Below are positions 10,197-20,752 of a stretch of DNA of 64,000 nt, in pieces; the first letter of the stretch is position 1, and every line of letters starts with the position of its first letter. A program made the translations under genes and the position numbers. The stretch comes from Amoebidium appalachense (Eukaryota > Ichthyosporea). Location: NCBI GenBank assembly GCA_963693365.1, contig CAVNZM010000012.1, positions 1,984,001 to 2,048,000 of the forward strand, in the 5' to 3' direction. The notes beneath the pieces are model-generated. The model did no database searches, had not been told where the DNA came from, and saw only the letters and a program-made list of their open reading frames with translations.

Positions 10197-13100
10197 GAAG
10201 GCGGGCAAGGGACTGGTCTCTCCCCAGTAGAACATAATGTATTTGATTTAATAGCAGAGCTGGAACTGTGTTCCCCTCTGGCAGATAAATTGCAAAATAA
10301 ATCTACTGGTGCGGAAATTTCTGTTGTCTCGGAGCCCTCCGACGAATCTGCATGTGCCCCACCCCCCCACGAACAGTTACCCCCGTGTACTGACCCCCCC
10401 ATGCACACGCACACCCCGCCCCCGCGCAAAAAGAAAAATGTGCATTTTGCTGACCGTGTGCACTCCTCCATTGCAGAACCACGGCATGAAAATGCCACTG
10501 TGTGCACATTAACCCACGAAAATAAATGCACAGCCACACTTGCGCGAATGTATGTGCATGGGAAGCTAGTCACAGTAGTTGTCGACTCTGGTGCTAGCCA
10601 TAGCTGTATAAGCACAGCATTTTACGAATCTCTCCCTGTAGTGGCAAGAAAACGAATTCAGCATGTTCCTAATTTTAGTGTACTGGATGCACAAAGTAAC
10701 GAAATGACATGCCAAGGAAGTATATCTCTCACTCTCGCCATTCCCAACGAATCTGCTCTAGTGGTGCACAGATGGCATGTGATTGATAATCTACCATATG
10801 ATGCCTTATTAGGTGTTGATTTCATGGGGCCACAACAGGGACGAATTGATTACGGTGCTGCAGAACTTTCGTTCATGTATGCTAAGGGAAATCGCAGGTG
10901 CAGTATTCCGGTGTGGTGGTTGCGTGGGAGTGCGGAGGAGACAGCTGTTTCTCGCGTATTAATTACCACCACAGGTATTCACCTCCCGGTAGATGCGTCA
11001 AATATCGCAACGTGTAAAATAAAACTCGCTGCCGGCGCACCACCACCACGAACTTTAGACTGTTGTATGGGCACAGTGGTTCCATGTGGTCCACTTAATT
11101 CACGGGCTTACACAACAGCATGCAGTGTCACCAGTTTAGCTCGAATTTCGAATAACGAACCCCCCCTCTCCACTAGCGAAGAAAGTGTGATCGAGGACGA
11201 ATACGAATGCAAGGTGTTGTTGACTAACACATCGGACCATCATGTGTACCTAGGCCCTGGTACGGAGGTGGCCATGTTTATTCCCTTGCAATCAGATGAC
11301 ACTGTTACTCTTTTAGCACGTCCACACTCCGGTAATGGAACCAGGAGGGCGACAACCCCACACCCTGGCCATCCATTAGGTACCTCTGCTAAAACGAACT
11401 TTTCTTCGCAGGAATCAACCGAAGAACCCACCGAACACGAACCACACACTTTCCAGGCGGCTACTAATATTAACGGTAGTATTAAGGTGTGTGAACGGAG
11501 TAAAATTATGAATATGAGTACGAAAGAGAACACCACACAGCGCAGTTCCACGAAAATGAATGGTTTTGGTAATCCAGCACGAACAAAACCAGAGGTAGGG
11601 CCACCTACTATCGAAGCAGCAGATGGGGCACCATCTACCACTGCACTGGAGGATACGAATAATTTACGAAAGCGTACGCACGAATGTACCTCCGACGGGG
11701 AAGCCGCCACAGACGACGACTTGCCTTTTGGGGTCAAACCTCCAGAAGAATACGACATGCCTGGAACTCCCCCAGACCAACGGAAACCGTTGGCGAAACG
11801 GATACGAAAACTGCTTAAGAAATGGAAGCATGTGTTCTCTGCACACGACAACGACTTTGGTTTGAGTACCTTAGACGAACTGTCGATCGAAGTAACTACC
11901 ACCATACCACAGTACCGCAGGCCCTATAACATCCCACATCACCTTCGCGATAGCCTAAACAAACAAATTCAAAATTGGGTAGAGTTTGGAGTGATTGAGC
12001 CTGCGTCCAGCCCTTACTCCGCTCCGATGGTGTTGGTGGCGAAAAAGGACGGGTCTTTAAGAGTCTGCATTGATTTTAGAATGCTGAACTTGATTACGAA
12101 GAAAGACGGTTACCCTTTACCACGAATTGACATGGCTCTGGGTATGCTCAGAGGTGCCCGCGTGTTTTCCGCACTTGATTTAAACGGTGGTTACCACCAA
12201 GTCAAAGTAGCCGATAACGACAAAGAAAAACTTGCATTTACCACCCCCTGGGGGCAGTATCAATTCGCACGCGCACCTTTTGGAGTAAGTAACATGCCTG
12301 CTGTCTTTTCAAGGATGATGAACCGTGTATTCGCTGGTATGCTGTGGACACATGTACTCATATATCTCGATGATATATTAGTTATGTCACCCACTATCGA
12401 AGAACATTTTGGGCATTTAGATTCATGTTTTTCCCGGCTCTGTGATGCAGGATTAAAACTGAAAGGCAGAAAATGCTCTTTGTTCATGGAAGAAGTTGGC
12501 TATTTAGGCCATCGCGTATGCCCGGATGGTATTAAGGTAGACCCAGAAAAAGTGGCAGCAATAAAGAATAAAAGCTACCCACAAAATTTATCTGAGCTAC
12601 GAAGTGACCTCGGGTTATTTTCATATTATCGAATATTTGTGGACGATTTCAGCCATACGGCTGAACCACTCACGCGAATGCTGGGCACCTCGAAGGAGGA
12701 TTCAGAATTACTAAAACGAATTCACGCAAAAATGCCCCCCTCTACGAAACCCGCCAAACGCAACGGCAGCGCAAAACAACGAAAAGACGAAGCAAAAAAT
12801 TTGCATGCCGATTCTGCAGCTATTTTGGCCACGAAAAAGAAAGCACAGAAAAATGCTGCATGGGTGTGGGGTACGGAACAGGAGAAAGCATACGATACCC
12901 TTAAGAATGCGTTAATTAATGCACCTGTGCTTGCTCACCCCGATTTCACCAAACCTTTTATTGTTGACTCAGATGCTTCACAGTATGCTCTGGGCGCAGT
13001 GATTTCGCAGGTAGGTGATGACGGCAAAGAACGACCCATAGCTTATGCTAGCAGAACACTCTCTAAGAGTGAACGAAATTATGCGGCGAATAAAAGGGAA

Positions 13101-14840
13101 GCCTTAGGTGTGTATTGGGCTGTGTGCAAAGCATTTCGCGCTTACACCTATGGGGCTCCTTTCTTGTTACGAACCGACCACTCCAGCTTGACGCGCATTC
13201 TGTCTACCGGCGATGCACCGGAACCTGTTGTTGCAGGCTGGCAAATGGCGCTTTCCGCATACACATACGAAATTCAGCACAGGGCGGGCAAACACCACAG
13301 CAATGCTGATGGACTCTCTCGGCCATCTAAAGAAAATGCGCAACCAGGACCCGAAGATACTGAGCTGACATACCCCTCACTGATCGGCACAGTCTCGGGC
13401 TCGTCCACGGTGTTTGCGGTAACACGCTCCGCCGCAGCGACAGCGCAGGCACAAGCTGCCACCCACCCACCCCCAGCTGAACCCACGAAACCTAATACCA
13501 CGCCGCCAGAATTTATTCCCCCAAAAGCGGATGGACGAATGCCCACCTATGAACAGTATGTGTCAGCACAGAAGGCTGCTAAACACATTGCGAAAGTCAG
13601 GGCCTACCTGGAAAAAGCACCGGGCTACGAATTATTTGGCAACGAAATCGCGATGGAAGCTAGTCGCTGCACCATAGACAATGACCTTGTGTATGTGTGG
13701 GTCCTAGAACAGCGTGGCCCCCGCAAACCCAGCAAGGAACCACGAATTTGGGTGCCGTCTACGCTTGTGCGCCTCGTTTTGGCCGCATGTCACGACGCCC
13801 CAACCGCAGGTCACCTCGACGCAGCACGCACCTTCCACCGTGTTACCCAGATAGCATGGTGGCCACGTGTATGGCAAGACTCGGTGCAGTGGGTAACCAC
13901 ATGCAAAGCCTGTCAATACCGGAAGACACCCCGAATGCAAAAGAAACTACGAATTCACGATGGTTTTATCCCCACCTATCCCTTTCAATACGTGTCTATG
14001 GACATTACTGAGATGCCTACGAAATCTGATCTCAGAGTTTCCCTGTTGGTGTTTCTCGACCTCTTCACTCGCTGGCCGGAAGTGATTTTATTTCACAAAA
14101 CACCCACAGCCGAAGATGTGGCAAAGGCATTCGAAGACTCCATCTACTGCCGTCACGGTCGTCCGGAATTTTTAGTATCAGACAACGGCGCGAATTTGGC
14201 AGCTATGTTGGTCACAGATGTCTGTCGAGTGTTGGCTACAAAACGAATTTTTGCAAGTCCCTACAGCCCCCAGACCAATGGTGCCGTAGAGCGATTCAAT
14301 CGCACACTTAAGAATATTCTTGCCACTCTCGTGCAGGATAAACACCACGAATGGATTGACTACTTACCGCAAGTACTGTTTTCCTACCGCACCGCCTACC
14401 ACTCTTCCTTGGGGGACACGCCATTCTTCATGCTTTATGGCAGAGATCCGGTCGAGCCCCCCCGCCCCCCAATTGCGGCTTCATGTGGGATGGAGACGGA
14501 GGAACACCGTCGAGAACTACTGCAACGAGTGCAGTATGCCCGGCAAACGGTCACACGAATTATTTCTGAAGCTGCCCGTCGTAGTAAAATCACGGCTAAC
14601 AAAAATGCTCGTGAACCCACAGAACTCGAGGGTCTGGTGTTGAAAGCAGTCACAGACTCCACCACCGACCACAGTCTACCCACGGCACTCAGACCTAAAT
14701 GGGAAGGTCCGTATCGCGTCCTGCGGCGCGTTACCGACGCCCCCATGTCTTACGAAATTCAGCGGGTTGGGTCAACGGACACCGTTCGAGCACACGCACG
14801 TCACTTGAAGCCGTATTTTCCCCGTGACGACGTTGATATG
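10197..14840 (+). CDS. pol: chromovirus pol: protease, RT, RNase H, integrase (3' end displaced)
   Basis: Same frame as the gag C-terminus, after a TAG at 10194-10196; the first internal ATG is at 10290. Domains in order: aspartic protease VVDSGASHS (about 10576-10602); an Asn/Thr-rich linker; RT with RVCIDFRMLN, FSALDLNGGYHQ and the catalytic YLDD (about 12363-12374); RNase H with VDSDASQYALG (about 12964) and TDHSSL; integrase with an HHCC zinc motif (about 13790-13915), D in SMDITE (about 14000), D in VSDNGA (about 14178), E in AVERFNRT (about 14285) and a GPYRVL motif (about 14703). This order (RT-RNase H-integrase) is Ty3/gypsy. The frame reaches the inner Polinton at 14841 and reads into its inverted repeat to a stop at 14919-14921; the chromodomain lies at 44204-44464. 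Confidence 0.95.
14836..14840 (+). other. target site duplication ATATG (left)
   Basis: ATATG precedes the inner Polinton and recurs at 44202-44206 after it. In the chromovirus reading frame the duplicated ATG is the codon shared by both halves of pol. Confidence 0.9.
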
Positions 14841-15300
14841 ACTACATTAAGGGGCGCGGCACCCCACGTTAGTGACGTCACAAAGTGTGACGTCACTAAC
14901 GCAGGGTGGCGCACCCCTTAGGATATGGCAGATATGCATATGGGATATGGCGATATGCAGTATGATATGGGTGTATATTGTGATTAGGATATGGATATGG
15001 GTATGGATATGTACAGGAGCACGTGCACACACTGTGTGTGTGTGCATAAACACGTGCAGAGCACGTGGATTTAATTAAAATATTAAAGGGAAAACGTGTC
15101 ATGTGTGCGCGTGCACGCACGCGCACATGCGACACGTACACGGTTCTGAGATCAAAGGAATGCGACGGTGTGCACAAGGCGGCCAATGAGAATTCGAATT
15201 CCGAATTCCTTGTACAAGGCGGCCAATAGTAATGCGGATGCACAAGGCGGCCAATGATAATTCAGTTCCAAAAAGCCAGTTGCCGCACAAGGCGGCCAAT
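14841..15300 (+). repeat. left terminal inverted repeat of inner Polinton
   Basis: 460 bp matching the reverse complement of 43742-44201 with one mismatch that I can see (AATTCAGTTCC here, AATTCGGTTCC in the right copy). It includes the tip palindrome, a stretch of GATATGG-type repeats (14920-15015) and the CAAGGCGGCCAAT repeats. Similarity ends exactly after the fourth GGCGGCCAAT. Confidence 0.95.
14848..14920. repeat. 73-bp imperfect palindrome at left tip
   Basis: Arms of about 35 bp with few mismatches around a short AAG centre; each arm contains TGACGTCA, the CREB/ATF-type palindrome. It could extrude as a cruciform or hairpin 7 bp from the terminus. Confidence 0.9.
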
Positions 15301-15380
15301 CGGAGTTCAGGTTGGCACATTTTGGTTTAGGCGGCCAATAAGGACACAGAGATTAAGGATTTCGGTCCTCATTGGCCACA
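15174..15380 (+). promoter_or_regulatory. CAAGGCGGCCAAT repeats, left end
   Basis: Copies ending at about 15187, 15227, 15255, 15300 and 15339 point towards gene 1, spaced 28-45 bp; a weaker inverted copy lies at about 15370. The core contains a CCAAT box, so a promoter role for gene 1 is plausible; binding by the replication or integration proteins is an alternative. Confidence 0.6.
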
Positions 15381-15518
15381 AGCGCACCCAGCATGTCGCC
15401 GCTGTGTACATAAGCATCCGCACACAGGCAACATCACACCAAGCAAACATGAGCCATACGTACACAGTTGAGGTGCACACCACAGTCACGTTCACCACAC
15501 CCCCCAAACAACAGCAAA

Positions 15519-16433
15519 ATGGTCAAGCCAACCCTGCTGCGTCAAACGACTGGTCTGTCCACCGTCAAAAGGACCAGCATCGCCGCGGCAAGCAGTGGCA
15601 AAGAAAACACCAACAACAGTGAGGGGCCCAAGATGGTGCAGTACAAGGAGGTGTTCCTCAACGGTGTGGGCAAGGCCACCATGGGCGCACCCTGGGTGAT
15701 GAACGACGTGTTGGCCGTGCAGCTGTACAACCTGCCCAACATCAACATCAACGGGCAGATGCTCATCGAGTTGGTCCCCAGCACGGTTGCCTGGGATGCC
15801 AAGCCCACCATTAGGGTCAAGTCGCAACGCCGCCCTGAGCCCTTTGAGGTGGCCTACGCCGTTGACCTGTGGCCCTACGTGTGCAGCATGGCCAGGGACG
15901 TGTTGTGGATGCACAAGGACCACGAGATGCTCAAGGGGGTGGACGTGGACACCGTGCCTGTCAAGACCAGCAGCAACCTGTGGTCCAGGCACACCCCCAG
16001 CCTGTACGATGTGCTGGGTGCCGACCCCGTCGGCAAGGAGGACATGGTGGAGGCACTGGGCGGCACCTACTTCAACGTGACGTTGGAGCTCCCCAACCCC
16101 CTTGGCCGCAACCCCTGCCTCTTCAAGCTGGGCAACAACGCTGCCTCCATCGACGAGTTTGTGGAGTTTATGAACTCCCAACGTGCCAAGTGCCGTGAGG
16201 TGACTGCCTGGGTGTCTGCAGCTGCCACCAGCGTCATCTACAACAAGAAGAACAACACTGTGCGTACCAAGCTCGTTGCCCGCAAGGTTCAGGTGTTTGA
16301 CTTAGATGGCCTGATGGAGTTGGTTGGTGGTGAGGGGGGCGAGGGGGAGGGGGGTGAGGTAGACTTGGGGCAGGCTAAGCGTGCAGGCACGCCCATGCCC
16401 GGTAATGACGATGCCAAAATGCTCAGAATGTAA
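15519..16433 (+). CDS. Polinton gene 1, unknown function, acidic C-terminal segment
   Basis: I place the start at the ATG at 15519 (MVKPTLLRQT, context CAAAATGG), giving 304 residues; an in-frame ATG at 15468 is also possible. The N-terminal 40 residues are basic and Ser/Thr-rich. The body has predicted beta-rich stretches (MLIELVPSTVAWDAKPTIRV, FEVAYAVDLWPYV). A Gly/Glu block (GGEGGEGEGG) lies near the C-terminus, followed by AKRAGTPMPGNDDAK. I recognise no family. Basic head, beta body and acidic tail would suit a nucleic-acid-binding protein, but this is inference. A short overlapping frame from the ATG at 15450 to 15622 could act as an upstream ORF. It is the first gene inside the left inverted repeat. 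Confidence 0.75.
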   Translation: MVKPTLLRQTTGLSTVKRTSIAAASSGKENTNNSEGPKMVQYKEVFLNGVGKATMGAPWVMNDVLAVQLYNLPNININGQMLIELVPSTVAWDAKPTIRVKSQRRPEPFEVAYAVDLWPYVCSMARDVLWMHKDHEMLKGVDVDTVPVKTSSNLWSRHTPSLYDVLGADPVGKEDMVEALGGTYFNVTLELPNPLGRNPCLFKLGNNAASIDEFVEFMNSQRAKCREVTAWVSAAATSVIYNKKNNTVRTKLVARKVQVFDLDGLMELVGGEGGEGEGGEVDLGQAKRAGTPMPGNDDAKMLRM

Positions 16434-16757
16434 TGACACACGACTGTATATTGAGAACATATTTGTCTGCGGGTGATTGCCACGAAATAAACGGTCAAAA
16501 AAACTTGTGTTTTTGGGGAAAAACGAACACTGTGAGCTACGTGACCGACTTGACTTGTGGCGCAATGAGAGGGAGTGTCAAAGACTTGCGCAAGTATGAG
16601 CCGATGAAATTTTGCGAATTTATCTCCAGGAATGCCCAGCATGTCGTTTTTTCTTCTCTTTCCCTTTCTTTCTCAAAAAAAAACTTGAAAATCCTTTTCA
16701 ATCATCTCTTTTCGTAGAAAAAAGTCTTTTAAAGTTTTTGTTACCGTAGTAGACAAA

Positions 16758-16806
<49 letters not shown>

Positions 16807-16908
16807 CTCGTTTCCTTTCGTTAGTTTTGTGAAAAAACTTGAAAATCCTTTTCAATCATCTCTTTTCGTAGAAAAAAGTCTTTTAAAGTTTTTTGTTACT
16901 TAGACAAA

Positions 16909-16966
<58 letters not shown>

Positions 16967-16986
16967 CTTAGGGTCAGAAAGCAATC
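16434..16986. repeat. spacer with two copies of a (CA)n-tailed unit
   Basis: A unit of about 125 bp (AAACTTGAAAATCC ... TAGACAAATC then a CA tract) occurs at about 16675-16803 and again at 16832-16964, period about 157 bp. The second CA tract runs up to gene 2, whose ATG follows 23 bp later. The outer Polinton has the same pair with different CA lengths. Much of the unit is T/A-rich and could hold the gene 2 promoter. Confidence 0.85.
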
Positions 16987-18029
16987 ATGCCTCCTCGTCG
17001 TAGACAACCCACTTCTCGTTTCATGAGAAAGGCAAAAAGCCCAACCAAGTTTGACCAATTTTTGAACCTCTTTTGTGTTGCGTACGTGGCTGTTTTCAAC
17101 GCAGCATACGAGTACATTCAGTACATCACAAAGGGTGATTGGGCCCAGCGCCCACGTTGTCCCAACCTGGTGGAGTGCTATCATAACTGGGCAGAGGCTG
17201 AGGAGACACTTATCGAGGCAAACGTTGCAGAGAAGGACGAGATTCTGGAACGTGAGCGTCTGATTAGTGCCATACAGATTGGCGTTGTGTCATGGTCATT
17301 CTCGCAGAAGGAGGCCCTACCGGGGGTTCTAAACGAGGTTTTTCATACGGACGTGTTTAAGTGGGACTGCAAGGACGGGGTGTGGTCGGTCGGCATCGCT
17401 GTGCCTGTGTATGACACCGGTATGGATGATGGTTATGGCGAGGCCGAGTCGATCTTTAAAGACCGTGACGACACGTTCACTTTCACCCGCAAGTGCTTCG
17501 ATTTCATGCAGGGGGTGGTCAACATACTCGAACGGGCCGGGAAGTTAGATTTGATGCTACACCAACACGTCATCGACACCTACACCGACACCATGGATAT
17601 TTGGGGAGCAGCATGCAAGTACAAAAAGTTTATCAATGGAGAGTGGTTTGCCCCCGTCATACCCATGTACGACTTCTACCCGGCATCCAGACAGGAGAAA
17701 CAGGTGGAATTGGGTAGAGAGACGGTCGAGAAGGTCATGGATGCCCTCGAGCTACTTACCCATGGACACGTTGCCTACCCCCGTGACATTATGGACCTGC
17801 TGAACGAATGCATCGGCATACCTCAGCTGTTTAGTGTGGTTTACGAGAGAGTCAGCAAGAGCACACGGTATGCTAAAAAACGCCCCAAATTCCAGAATTC
17901 TGTGATGAGAAAGACGGAGTATGTGTCGGTGTGGACCCTTATACTGGCAGCCCCACCCGAAAGCCCCAACGCACCCACCGAGCGCCAACCCATCACACTG
18001 CAGAAATTAATGCTTAAAGATGGGGAGTA

Positions 18030-18030
<1 letters not shown>
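16987..18030 (+). CDS. Polinton gene 2, unknown 347-residue protein
   Basis: Starts MPPRRRQPTSRFMRKAKSP, a strongly basic N-terminus that could act as a nuclear localisation or nucleic-acid-binding segment. The remainder is a normal globular composition rich in aromatic residues, with FLNLFCVAYVAVFNAAYEYI as a hydrophobic helix (residues about 25-45) and repeated acidic clusters. No motif links it to a family known to me. The outer copy (46055-47098) is intact and differs at one residue (T to A near the C-terminus). I looked for an adenovirus-type protease triad here because the element lacks one elsewhere, and did not find it. Confidence 0.85.
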
Positions 18031-18065
<35 letters not shown>

Positions 18066-18357
18066 CACACATGCACATGCACACTTAAATCGTTGTCTTC
18101 TTAGGCACACACACGTGCAGGCACACGTGTGCAATGCACCGCAGTAGTCTTGGGTTTGTACTCAGCTTGTTTTTCGTAAAAATAAAAGTTTATTTTTGCC
18201 GTCGATTGTCTTTGTAAAAAAGAAAAAACGTGGAAATAAAGGGCTCTGCCCATTGTCTTCACAAAAAAACGTGTCTATGGTCATGGACGAGCTGAGAGGG
18301 TAAAAAACGTATAAAACGTGCAAGTATAGGGCACAGCCCTGCACGGTCACCCCTAAC
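18031..18357. other. convergent intergenic region
   Basis: Lies between two genes that converge. It holds a CA tract (18032-18062), then A/T-rich DNA with AATAAA hexamers on both strands (about 18180-18240) suited to 3' ends in both directions. No gene seen. Confidence 0.6.
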
Positions 18358-19479
18358 CTAACCACTTAGGTAGATGACGTCGCTGTTCACAGTCTTGAGG
18401 AGGGAAGAAGTACGGGGCTTAGACACCTGGACCCCACCGTAGAAGTAGCGAGCACCGTGGGCCATCTTGTTGTTGTTGTTGTTGTAGGTGATGTTTCTGT
18501 TGCAGCTGCTGCAGATGGTGTAGAGGGGGGCACGGTTCTCCTTGTGATCTGGGGCAAGCTCCGGGACAGACTTGCGCCGTGACGGGGCCTCCTTGGCAAT
18601 GTTTTTCTTGATCAACCCTGCAAAGTGAATCTTTTCACCTAAACCACACGCACGCTCCTCTGCAATAGTGCGCAGCAGGGCCTGCATTTCATGCAGGATA
18701 TCCAGGGGAACCCCTTTGAAGATGGGTGTGGACTTTAACTTGGCAGCCTTGGCAGTGGCCACCATGGCCTGCAGGAATCCTACAAGAACATGGGCCAGGA
18801 GGTGCACAAGCTCGTCCTCACGGTAGGGAGACACAGTCCCTGACTTGCACATAGCGGCAATGGGCTGCCAGCCGTCCTCTACCTGGTGCATGTACCTGTG
18901 GATGTAGTCGCCAACCAGCTGAGGATCTGTCTCGGCCTTGTACCTGATAGACCTGTCGTGCTCGTTGAACAGTGGCAGGAGGAGGTCTACCACAGCAGCC
19001 GCCACCCCCTTGAGCATGAGGGCGTTGCGGCACGCGAGTGTTAGCTTAATCGAATCGGTGTGCAAGTCTGCCAGGTCTGCCAACCCACGTACGTTGTCAC
19101 GCAACAGTGCCTCAGGCAGCCACATCCCAACAAAATCGTTGTGACCAGCGAAGCGTTTCTGGAAGTAGACTTTCCCCCCTGGGTTGTAACCAGCCTGGAA
19201 GAAGCCATCAACCGTGGCGGGATGGAGGTAGGCCGAGTTCTCCACAACACCGGGCTGTGCAGCATACCCCTCAGCCAGCGTGCGGTGGAGCTTGTAGAAG
19301 GGGTCAGGAACAAGGGCGGAAACATCTATGTCGGCCCAGGAGAAGGTGCGTAGATCATTGAAACAAGGATAGCCAAAGGATGTGACCATGGGTGTAGGTA
19401 CAGAAAGGGCGGATGCTGCAGCAGCCTGAGCAACAGCTGTGCCATTGCAAAGAGGGGGTAGGGGAGAGAGAGGGTTCAT
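18358..19479 (-). CDS. Polinton gene 3, unknown 373-residue protein
   Basis: The frame is open upstream to 19641, but I choose the ATG at 19479 (MNPLSPLPPLCNG). In the outer copy a 1-bp deletion just upstream changes the frame before this codon while the rest is conserved, which argues that translation starts here. The protein is mostly helical by composition, with ALMLKGVAAAVVDLLLPLF and LLAHVLVGFLQAMVATAKAA as strongly hydrophobic helices. Near the C-terminus is a CSSCNR motif followed by Asn repeats encoded by a TTG/CAA microsatellite (18469-18486). Family unknown. The outer copy is broken by the defective LTR element exactly at this Asn stretch. Confidence 0.8.
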   Translation of the reverse strand: MNPLSPLPPLCNGTAVAQAAAASALSVPTPMVTSFGYPCFNDLRTFSWADIDVSALVPDPFYKLHRTLAEGYAAQPGVVENSAYLHPATVDGFFQAGYNPGGKVYFQKRFAGHNDFVGMWLPEALLRDNVRGLADLADLHTDSIKLTLACRNALMLKGVAAAVVDLLLPLFNEHDRSIRYKAETDPQLVGDYIHRYMHQVEDGWQPIAAMCKSGTVSPYREDELVHLLAHVLVGFLQAMVATAKAAKLKSTPIFKGVPLDILHEMQALLRTIAEERACGLGEKIHFAGLIKKNIAKEAPSRRKSVPELAPDHKENRAPLYTICSSCNRNITYNNNNNKMAHGARYFYGGVQVSKPRTSSLLKTVNSDVIYLSG

Positions 19480-19748
19480 GTTTAAAAAGTTCGCTGTTTG
19501 CAAAAAAGGCAGGCTAGAGTGGCTTAGAATAAAGGAAAAATGTTTGAAGAATGGACCGTTTGCAGGTGGTTTTTTGTGCCCTCCGGCACACATGCTGCCA
19601 TTGCTCCAAACTTTGGTGACTCGCGTTGCACTAGGGGCCAATCAAAGCGCAGGAAGGCTACCAATGGAATGAAAGTCAACAAACCTTATTGGTTCCTCGC
19701 ACCGCCCGCCAACGGTGTTTCCTGTGTGCACTTACCATATATGGGTTT
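19480..19748. promoter_or_regulatory. upstream region of gene 3 with CCAAT elements
   Basis: Contains GGGGCCAATCAAAG at about 19635; the outer copy has GGCGGCCAATCAAAG at the same place, an exact match to the terminal repeat motif. A further ATTGG lies at about 19698. This is likely the promoter of gene 3. Confidence 0.5.
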
Positions 19749-20363
19749 TCAATTAGCTCTGCGACCCGAGACGTGTGGCGGCCTTGCCGGTGGCCAGACG
19801 TAGGGTTTGCCACCCACAAGCACCTGTGCACCACCCCCTCCGCCCCCTCTCCACTCATAACCACCACCTGTGTGCGGGCGTGTACCCGTGGGCACACTCC
19901 CCCCACCACCACTACTGCCTGCAGCGTTGTATGGACCATAACCCGCAGCATTCTGTGCAGTGTGTAGCATATAGTTACCCGCGTCCCTTGTGCCATTCCT
20001 CAGTGTCTTCCACGCGCTGAACGAGCCATTCTGGATCCCCTGACCCACATGCTGTGTGCCCTGCAGGGCGGCATCGCCTGTGGCACGTGCGGCCCCTTTG
20101 AGCCCCTTGAACGCTGTCCCCCCCACCTCCCCGGCCTTTTCTGCACTGTAGGTGGCTGCATCTGCTGCCTTGTTGTACATGTAGTTACCCACCCCCCTTG
20201 CTATGTCCCCCTTGTGTTTCCACGCATAATACCCCCCTGCCCCCAAGGCAGCACCGCCTGCCAGAGCCCCCACCCACTTAGCCACCTCTGACGCCTTGTT
20301 TGGTTGGTTTTGCACGTAGATGACGCGCGTGTTTCCGTTCCTGCCTCGCGATGACACACCCAT
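19749..20363 (-). CDS. Gly/Ala-rich putative virion protein with one hydrophobic segment
   Basis: 204 residues starting MGVSSRGRNG. Residues about 29-50 (WVGALAGGAALGAGGYYAW) form a single glycine-rich hydrophobic segment. It is followed by a long Ala/Gly amphipathic region with repeats of the kind EKAGEVGGTAFKGLKGAARA, then a Gly-rich tail (SSGGGGS, RGGGGGGAQ). Small Gly/Ala-rich amphipathic or membrane-active proteins are common minor components of adenovirus-like and membrane-containing capsids; that role is inferred from composition. The outer copy differs by one residue (Y to D). Confidence 0.75.
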   Translation of the reverse strand: MGVSSRGRNGNTRVIYVQNQPNKASEVAKWVGALAGGAALGAGGYYAWKHKGDIARGVGNYMYNKAADAATYSAEKAGEVGGTAFKGLKGAARATGDAALQGTQHVGQGIQNGSFSAWKTLRNGTRDAGNYMLHTAQNAAGYGPYNAAGSSGGGGSVPTGTRPHTGGGYEWRGGGGGGAQVLVGGKPYVWPPARPPHVSGRRAN

Positions 20364-20432
20364 GGTGGTGGTGTGGCTTGCACTTTTACTTATGTGGGCA
20401 TATTATTTTTTATTGCCAGAGTCATGTTCCTG

Positions 20433-20702
20433 CTAGCGCACGACCCTGCCATGTGCACGCCTGAGTGCTGCAAAGGTAGGACGTCTCCGGGTACTAGGAG
20501 CACGGTTGCCTGCTGAGGAGCCAGCCACAGTGGTTGGTTTAAGGAAAGAAGGGTGGCGTGTGTTGCGTGGACATATACTGTCTGCAATGGATCTTGCCAT
20601 GGCCTGCTGGCCATAAAAGCTAAAGTCTGTGCGCGTGGCGTTTGACGTGCGCTCAGTGAGGGGTTGAAATTGGTCATTGAGCACAACTTGGTAGGTGGCC
20701 AT
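20433..20702 (-). CDS. small basic protein (89 residues)
   Basis: Start chosen at MATYQVVLND, whose ATG sits in CACCACCATGG; the frame is open a little further upstream. The C-terminal half is Arg-rich (APSTRRRPTFAALRRAHGR). Such a small basic protein could condense DNA or be a minor virion protein, but there is no family match. A CACACATTTTTA sequence (20733-20744) about 30 bp upstream resembles A/T-rich motifs before other genes of this element. Confidence 0.65.
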   Translation of the reverse strand: MATYQVVLNDQFQPLTERTSNATRTDFSFYGQQAMARSIADSICPRNTRHPSFLKPTTVAGSSAGNRAPSTRRRPTFAALRRAHGRVVR

Positions 20703-20752
20703 GGTGGTGTGCTGGTACCTTATACACTCTACCACACATTTTTATGATCTGG

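Noticed and set aside
14872-15078. Small frames in the inverted repeats (also 43964-44170 and 6313-6711)
   Set aside because: They occur in every terminus on the same repeated DNA, contain no recognisable motif and overlap the palindrome and GATATGG repeats.
19749-20363. N-myristoylation of the MGVSSRG start
   Set aside because: The residue at position 6 is Arg rather than Ser/Thr, so the usual signal is not met.
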